A DNA stretch of 64,000 nucleotides from Streptomyces griseus (GTDB lineage Bacteria; Actinomycetota; Actinomycetes; Streptomycetales; Streptomycetaceae). The stretch lies in the NCBI RefSeq assembly GCF_900460065.1, contig NZ_UAVD01000025.1, positions 124,001 through 188,000 of the forward strand, written 5' to 3'. Within the stretch, counting starts at the first letter, position 1; every line of letters begins with the position of its first letter. Shown here in pieces: positions 60,362 through 64,000 of the stretch. The notes below the pieces were generated by a model. That model saw nothing but the letters and a program-made list of their open reading frames with translations. It had not been told where the DNA came from and searched no databases. The position numbers and the translations under genes were made by a program.

Positions 60362-60394
60362 TTGCACTTTGGCAACAGCGTTGCTTAAGTGGAA
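60362..60394. promoter_or_regulatory. 33-bp operator-like dyad between ROK and oxidoreductase genes
   Basis: Two-fold symmetry is centred on base 60378: TT-x-CACTT-xx-GCAAC-nnn-GTTGC-xx-AAGTG-x-AA, with 12 of 15 arm positions matching. It ends three bases before the oxidoreductase ATG at 60398 and begins 38 bases before the ROK start. It is the natural ROK operator. Confidence 0.65.
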
Positions 60395-60397
60395 CGC

Positions 60398-61525
60398 ATG
60401 ACCTCCAACGCCCCCGACGCCCCGGGAACCCCTCTGCGCGTCGCCCTCGTCGGATACGGCCTGGCCGGCTCCGTCTTCCACGCCCCGCTGGTCTCCGCGA
60501 CCGACGGGCTGGTCCTCGACACGGTCGTCACGTCGAACGAGGAGCGTCGGACCGAGGCCCTCGCCGCGTTCCCCGGCGTCCGCCTCGCCGCCGCGCCGGA
60601 CGAGTTGTGGGAGCGCGCCGACGAGCTGGACCTCGTCGTCATCGCCACCCCGAACAGGACGCATGTCCCGCTGGCGACGGCCGCGCTGAAGGCCGGGCTG
60701 CCGGTGGTCGTGGACAAGCCGGTCGCCGGGACGGCCGCCGAGGCGCGCGAGCTCGCGGCGCTCGCCGACGCGCGGGGGCTGCTGCTCTCGGTCTTCCAGA
60801 ACCGCCGCTGGGACAACGACTTCCGCACGCTCGCCGGGCTGATCGCCGACGGCGAACTGGGCGAGGTGCAGCGCTTCGAGTCCCGCTTCGAGCGCTGGCG
60901 GCCCCAGCCCAAGGGCGGCTGGCGCGAGTCGGGCGACCCGGAGGAGATCGGCGGTCTGCTGTACGATCTGGGCAGCCATGTCGTCGACCAGGCGCTCGTG
61001 CTGTTCGGCCCGGCCGTCCAGGTGTACGCAGAGTCCGACGTACGACGTCCCGGCGCGGCGGCGGACGACGACACGTTCATCGCGATCACGCATGAGAACG
61101 GGGTCCGCTCGCACCTGTACGCGAGCGCCACCACGGCCCAGCTCGGCCCGCGCTTCCGGGTCCTGGGCTCGAAGGCGGGCTATGTGAAGTACGGCCTGGA
61201 CCCGCAGGAGGCGGCCCTGCGCGCGGGCCTGCGCCCGGCGGCCGGTGAGCCGTGGGGCGAGGAGGACGCGGAGCTGTGGGGCCGGCTCGGCTCCGGCGAG
61301 TCCCCGCTGACCGGCGGCGGCGCCCCGGTCCGCACGCTGCCCGGCGACTACCCCGCGTACTACGCAGCCGTCGCCGCGGCGGTGCGCGGCACCGGCGACA
61401 ACCCGGTCACCGCGTCGCAGGCGGCCTCCGCCCTCGACGTCCTGGAGGCCGCGCGCCGCTCGGCGCGCGAGGGCGTCCCGGTCACCCTTCTCCCCCGCCA
61501 CGACGCAGAGGAGCGGCGCGCATGA
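60398..61525 (+). CDS. Gfo/Idh/MocA-family oxidoreductase
   Basis: This is a 375-residue NAD(P)-dependent oxidoreductase. The Rossmann motif VALVGYGLAGSVFHAPL is at residues 12-28. DLVVIATPNRTHVPLATAAL and the conserved lysine in PVVVDKPVAGTAAEA follow, the second family motif GGLLYDLGSHVVDQAL contains the active-site Asp/His, and the C-terminal domain is the usual open sheet. Likely a sugar or inositol derivative is oxidised; the ROK regulator next door also suggests a sugar. ATG 60398 lacks a clear ribosome site and lies just beside the operator dyad, so the mRNA may be nearly leaderless. GTG 60389 falls inside the dyad. The stop overlaps the next start (ATGA). Confidence 0.9.
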   Translation: MTSNAPDAPGTPLRVALVGYGLAGSVFHAPLVSATDGLVLDTVVTSNEERRTEALAAFPGVRLAAAPDELWERADELDLVVIATPNRTHVPLATAALKAGLPVVVDKPVAGTAAEARELAALADARGLLLSVFQNRRWDNDFRTLAGLIADGELGEVQRFESRFERWRPQPKGGWRESGDPEEIGGLLYDLGSHVVDQALVLFGPAVQVYAESDVRRPGAAADDDTFIAITHENGVRSHLYASATTAQLGPRFRVLGSKAGYVKYGLDPQEAALRAGLRPAAGEPWGEEDAELWGRLGSGESPLTGGGAPVRTLPGDYPAYYAAVAAAVRGTGDNPVTASQAASALDVLEAARRSAREGVPVTLLPRHDAEERRA

Positions 61526-62001
61526 CCACCACCTCCCCCACCCTCTCCGAGCTGATCGACCAGGAACGCCGGCTCACCCTGCCGCGCTTCTCCCACGACG
61601 ACGCGTTGGCGCTCGGCGGCCTGCTGGTCGAGCTGGCCCGGGAGCGGCGCGCACCGGTCGCGATCGACATCCGGCGCGGCGCGCAGCAACTCTTCCACGC
61701 CGCGCTGCCGGGTTCGAGCGCGGACAACGACGCGTGGATCGACCGCAAGCGCAGGGTCGTCGAGCGGTACGCCGAGAGCTCGTACCTGGTGGGCACCCGG
61801 TTCCGGGCGAAGGGCACCACGTTCGAGGAGTCCTCGCGCCTGGACCCGGACACGTACGCGGCCCATGGCGGGTCGTTCCCGGTCGCGGTGGAGAGCGCGG
61901 GCGTCATCGGCACGGTCACGGTCTCCGGGCTGCCGCAGGCCGAGGACCACGCGATGGTGGTCGAGGCGCTGGAGCGGTTCGCGGCGACACAGGGGGCCTG
62001 A
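61522..62001 (+). CDS. UPF0303 / heme-degrading-domain-like protein
   Basis: This is a 159-residue cytoplasmic protein of the small family related to GlcG/HbpS (UPF0303). LTLPRFSHDDALALGGLLVE is the N-terminal helix, VAIDIRRGAQQLFHAALPGS follows, then DNDAWIDRKRRVVERYAESS. The C-terminal GGSFPVAVESAGVIGTVTVS and GLPQAEDHAMVVEALERF complete the PAS-like fold. Family members are often encoded beside sugar oxidoreductases. It overlaps the oxidoreductase gene by four bases (ATGA), so both are translated from one mRNA. The heme role is inherited from distant relatives and is not supported by a visible ligand here. Confidence 0.85.
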   Translation: MTTTSPTLSELIDQERRLTLPRFSHDDALALGGLLVELARERRAPVAIDIRRGAQQLFHAALPGSSADNDAWIDRKRRVVERYAESSYLVGTRFRAKGTTFEESSRLDPDTYAAHGGSFPVAVESAGVIGTVTVSGLPQAEDHAMVVEALERFAATQGA

Positions 62002-62089
62002 CCCCACGGGGAGGGGGCGCCGCGCGCAGGGGGCGCCCCTCTGCCGCGTACGGCGACGCCTGCGCCCCCTCCCCGTCGTCCGTGAGGGG

Positions 62090-62950
62090 CTACGCCCCCT
62101 TGAGCTCCTGCCGCTGCCGGCCGAGCCCCGCCACCTCCAGGTCCACCACATCGCCCGCCCTCAGGTACGGCTTCGGCTCGGGCTGCCCCATCGCGACCCC
62201 GGCGGGCGTACCGGTGTTGATCACGTCGCCCGGGTAGAGCGTCATGAAGTGGCTGAGGTAGCGGACGACCTCGCCGACCGGGAAGATCTGCTCGGCCGTG
62301 GTGCCGTCCTGCCTCAGCTCGCCGTTGACCCAGAGGCGCAGCGACAGGTCCTGCGGGTCGGGCACCTCGTCGGCGGTGACCAGCCAGGGCCCCAGCGGGT
62401 TGAACGTCTCGCAGTTCTTGCCCTTGTCCCAGGTGCCGCCGCGCTCGATCTGGAACTCGCGCTCCGAGACGTCGTGCGCCGTCGCGTACCCGGCGACGTG
62501 CGCGAGTCCCTCCTCGGCCGTCTCCAGGTAGCGGGCGGTGCGTCCGATGACGACGGCCAGCTCGACCTCCCAGTCGGTCTTGCGGCTGCCGCGCGGCACC
62601 AGGACCGTGTCGTGGGGCCCGACGACGGTGTCCGGGGCCTTGAAGAACAGGATCGGCTCCGCCGGGATCTCCGCACCCGTCTCGGCGGCGTGGTCGTGGT
62701 AGTTCAGCCCGATGCACACGATCTTGCCGATGCGCCCCAGCGGCGGGCCGATCCGCAGCCCCGTCGCGTCCAGGGCGGGCAGCACCCCGGGCGCCCCGGC
62801 GGCGGCCCGTACCCGGGCGAGCGCGGAGGCGTCGGCGAGCAGCTCGCCGTCGATGTCGGGGACGATCCCCGACAGATCACGCAGCGTCCCGTCGCGGTCG
62901 AGAAGTGCGGGGCGCTCGGCGCCCGCCGTACCGACTCGAAGCAGCTTCAA
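62090..62950 (-). CDS. Fumarylacetoacetate hydrolase (FAH) family protein
   Basis: This is a 286-residue enzyme of the FAH superfamily. An N-terminal beta domain (about residues 1-70) precedes the catalytic domain, with IVCIGLNYHDHAAETGAEIP, FFKAPDTVVGPHD and the metal-binding acidic residues in SRKTDWEVELAVVIGR. VAGYATAHDVSEREFQ and TGTPAGVAMGQPEPK are further signatures. Members hydrolyse or decarboxylate 2-oxo acids such as ureidoglycolate, acylpyruvate or 2,4-diketo acids. The start is a TTG at 62950 with AGGAG eight bases upstream, giving MKLLRVGTAG, the normal family N-terminus. It is convergent with the UPF0303 gene. It may act in the same sugar pathway, but nothing proves it. Confidence 0.9.
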   Translation of the reverse strand: MKLLRVGTAGAERPALLDRDGTLRDLSGIVPDIDGELLADASALARVRAAAGAPGVLPALDATGLRIGPPLGRIGKIVCIGLNYHDHAAETGAEIPAEPILFFKAPDTVVGPHDTVLVPRGSRKTDWEVELAVVIGRTARYLETAEEGLAHVAGYATAHDVSEREFQIERGGTWDKGKNCETFNPLGPWLVTADEVPDPQDLSLRLWVNGELRQDGTTAEQIFPVGEVVRYLSHFMTLYPGDVINTGTPAGVAMGQPEPKPYLRAGDVVDLEVAGLGRQRQELKGA

Positions 62951-63087
62951 CGGTCCAACTCCTCTTGGTCGAGGTGGCGGCCCTCCGGCGGGGTGCGGCC
63001 GACGGAGGACTTGGCCGATCGTCCAAGAGATGCGATCACTCCGCAAGACCTCGTTCACACACTGGACCGGTGCGGCGGGCGGGCCGC

Positions 63088-63858
63088 TTACGCCGCCGTG
63101 GCCACGGCGCTGCCGGCGACCGGCATGTCCCGGTAGAGCCAGGCCCGCTCGACGGCGGTCCAGGTGGTCGTGGTGACGACGTACAGGGCGGCGGCCAGCG
63201 GCACGACGGCCACGGTGATCAGCGTGAAGAACGACATCAGCGGCATCACCTTCGCCATCGCGCCCATCCCGGGCACGGCCTGTCCGTCCGGTCCGGCGGC
63301 GGGCGTCATCGGGTTGGCGGCCAGTTGCCGCTTGGTGCGCCCGTAGTTGAACGTGGCGACGGCGGTGACGATCGCGAAGAGGCCCAGGTAGACCCATCCC
63401 TGCGCACCGAACATCCCGCCGTTCCCGAGCGCGTCGTGCCAGCGCCCGCCGAGCGGGGCGCCGAGCAGGTCGTGGCTGAGCAGGGCGTTCGGCTCGCCGC
63501 CGATGGAGCCGCTGGAGAACAGGTGGTAGAGCAGGAAGAACGCGGGCATCTGGAGCAGGCTCGGCAGGCAGCCGGAGAGCGGCGACACCTTCTCGGCGGC
63601 GTGCAGCTCCATGATCGCCTTCTGCATCTTCTCCGGGTTCTTGCCGTGCTTCTTGCGGAGTTCGGCGATCTGCGGCTGGAGCCGGCTGCGGGCCTTCTGC
63701 CCGCGTGCGGCGGCCCGCGACAGGGGGTGGACGGCCAGCCGGACGAGCGCGGTGAACAGGACGATCGCGGCGGCGGTGGACGCGGTCTGGAAGAACGGCT
63801 GGAGCAGGTCGGCGAGGGAGCCGACCAGGCTCGCGAAAGCGGACATGAAGGCGGACAT
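63088..63858 (-). CDS. yidC: YidC/Oxa1-family membrane insertase, short paralogue
   Basis: This is a 256-residue membrane protein with the Oxa1/YidC core. The first helix near LADLLQPFFQTASTAAAIVLFT is followed by the conserved arginine in ALVRLAVHPLSRAA, the cytoplasmic hairpin AARGQKARSRLQPQIAELRK, and then LSGCLPSLLQMPAFFLLYHLF. Further helices include VYLGLFAIVTAVATF and MPLMSFFTLITVAVVPLAAALYV. It is shorter than the main Streptomyces YidC next to rpmH-rnpA (over 400 residues), so it is probably a second insertase. It helps place proteins in the membrane. It is transcribed alone. No further gene is visible from 63859 to the window end. Confidence 0.88.
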   Translation of the reverse strand: MSAFMSAFASLVGSLADLLQPFFQTASTAAAIVLFTALVRLAVHPLSRAAARGQKARSRLQPQIAELRKKHGKNPEKMQKAIMELHAAEKVSPLSGCLPSLLQMPAFFLLYHLFSSGSIGGEPNALLSHDLLGAPLGGRWHDALGNGGMFGAQGWVYLGLFAIVTAVATFNYGRTKRQLAANPMTPAAGPDGQAVPGMGAMAKVMPLMSFFTLITVAVVPLAAALYVVTTTTWTAVERAWLYRDMPVAGSAVATAA

Positions 63859-64000
63859 GGGTGAGCCCTCCGGGGGTCTCGTCGTGCCGGGAGGTACCTG
63901 CGAGGAGGTACGGGGTGATCACTCGGCATGACGACCGGCGCGGGGGGGCACCGCCCGTACGGGACGACGTACGTACGCCGAAGACGCGCAGGACACGCGA

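Overview
The window is chromosomal DNA of a Streptomyces species. It has very high GC, almost every third codon position is G or C, and GTG and TTG starts are common. It carries hallmark Streptomyces loci: the cslA-glxA-cslZ tip-polysaccharide genes, a GGDEF-EAL protein of the CdgA type and an ehuBCDA ectoine importer. From memory, gene content and order from about 9 kb to 49 kb resemble the S. coelicolor SCO2800-SCO2840 region. I see no insertion sequence, prophage, CRISPR array or origin.

Layout. 1-3.8 kb: a minus-strand sugar importer (binding protein and two permeases, no ATPase) behind a LacI-type operator. 3.8-8.9 kb: two AspT-type antiporters and aspartate 4-decarboxylase, an aspartate/alanine proton-motive cycle, closed by a strong hairpin. 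9.1-17.2 kb: a two-component system, a spermidine synthase-like protein, an XRE-TPR regulator, a histidine phosphatase and a PAP2 membrane protein. 17.1-21.8 kb: an operon for a Cas4/Dna2-like iron-sulfur PD-(D/E)XK nuclease, a 539-residue protein with no recognisable domain, and an SF1B helicase. This split Dna2-like module is the strongest candidate for an undescribed system. 22-30 kb: the first of three identical tRNA-Lys(CTT) genes, a secreted M6-like protease, cdgA, a flavin oxidoreductase, and two divergent genes whose products have lost the catalytic residues of their families.

30.3-34.5 kb: ehuBCDA, an IclR regulator and the second tRNA-Lys. 34.6-46.4 kb: an acyl-CoA synthetase, an AA10 lytic polysaccharide monooxygenase under two DasR-like sites, an SPFH protein coupled to a peptidoglycan-binding hydrolase, the third tRNA-Lys, then cslA-glxA convergent with cslZ. 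These genes make, oxidise and trim a glycan at the hyphal tip. 46.7-50.6 kb: a class F sortase with a membrane partner, a HAD phosphatase and a Tat-exported phosphatase/phosphodiesterase.

50.9-57.6 kb: an apparent 2-aminoethylphosphonate operon (FAD oxidase, phosphonatase-like hydrolase, ABC importer) with a GntR-HutC regulator. A 21-bp element is shared between its promoter and that of the exported phosphatase. 57.7-64 kb: an LAXTG wall protein, a ROK regulator divergent from an oxidoreductase across a large operator-like dyad, an FAH-family hydrolase and a short YidC paralogue.
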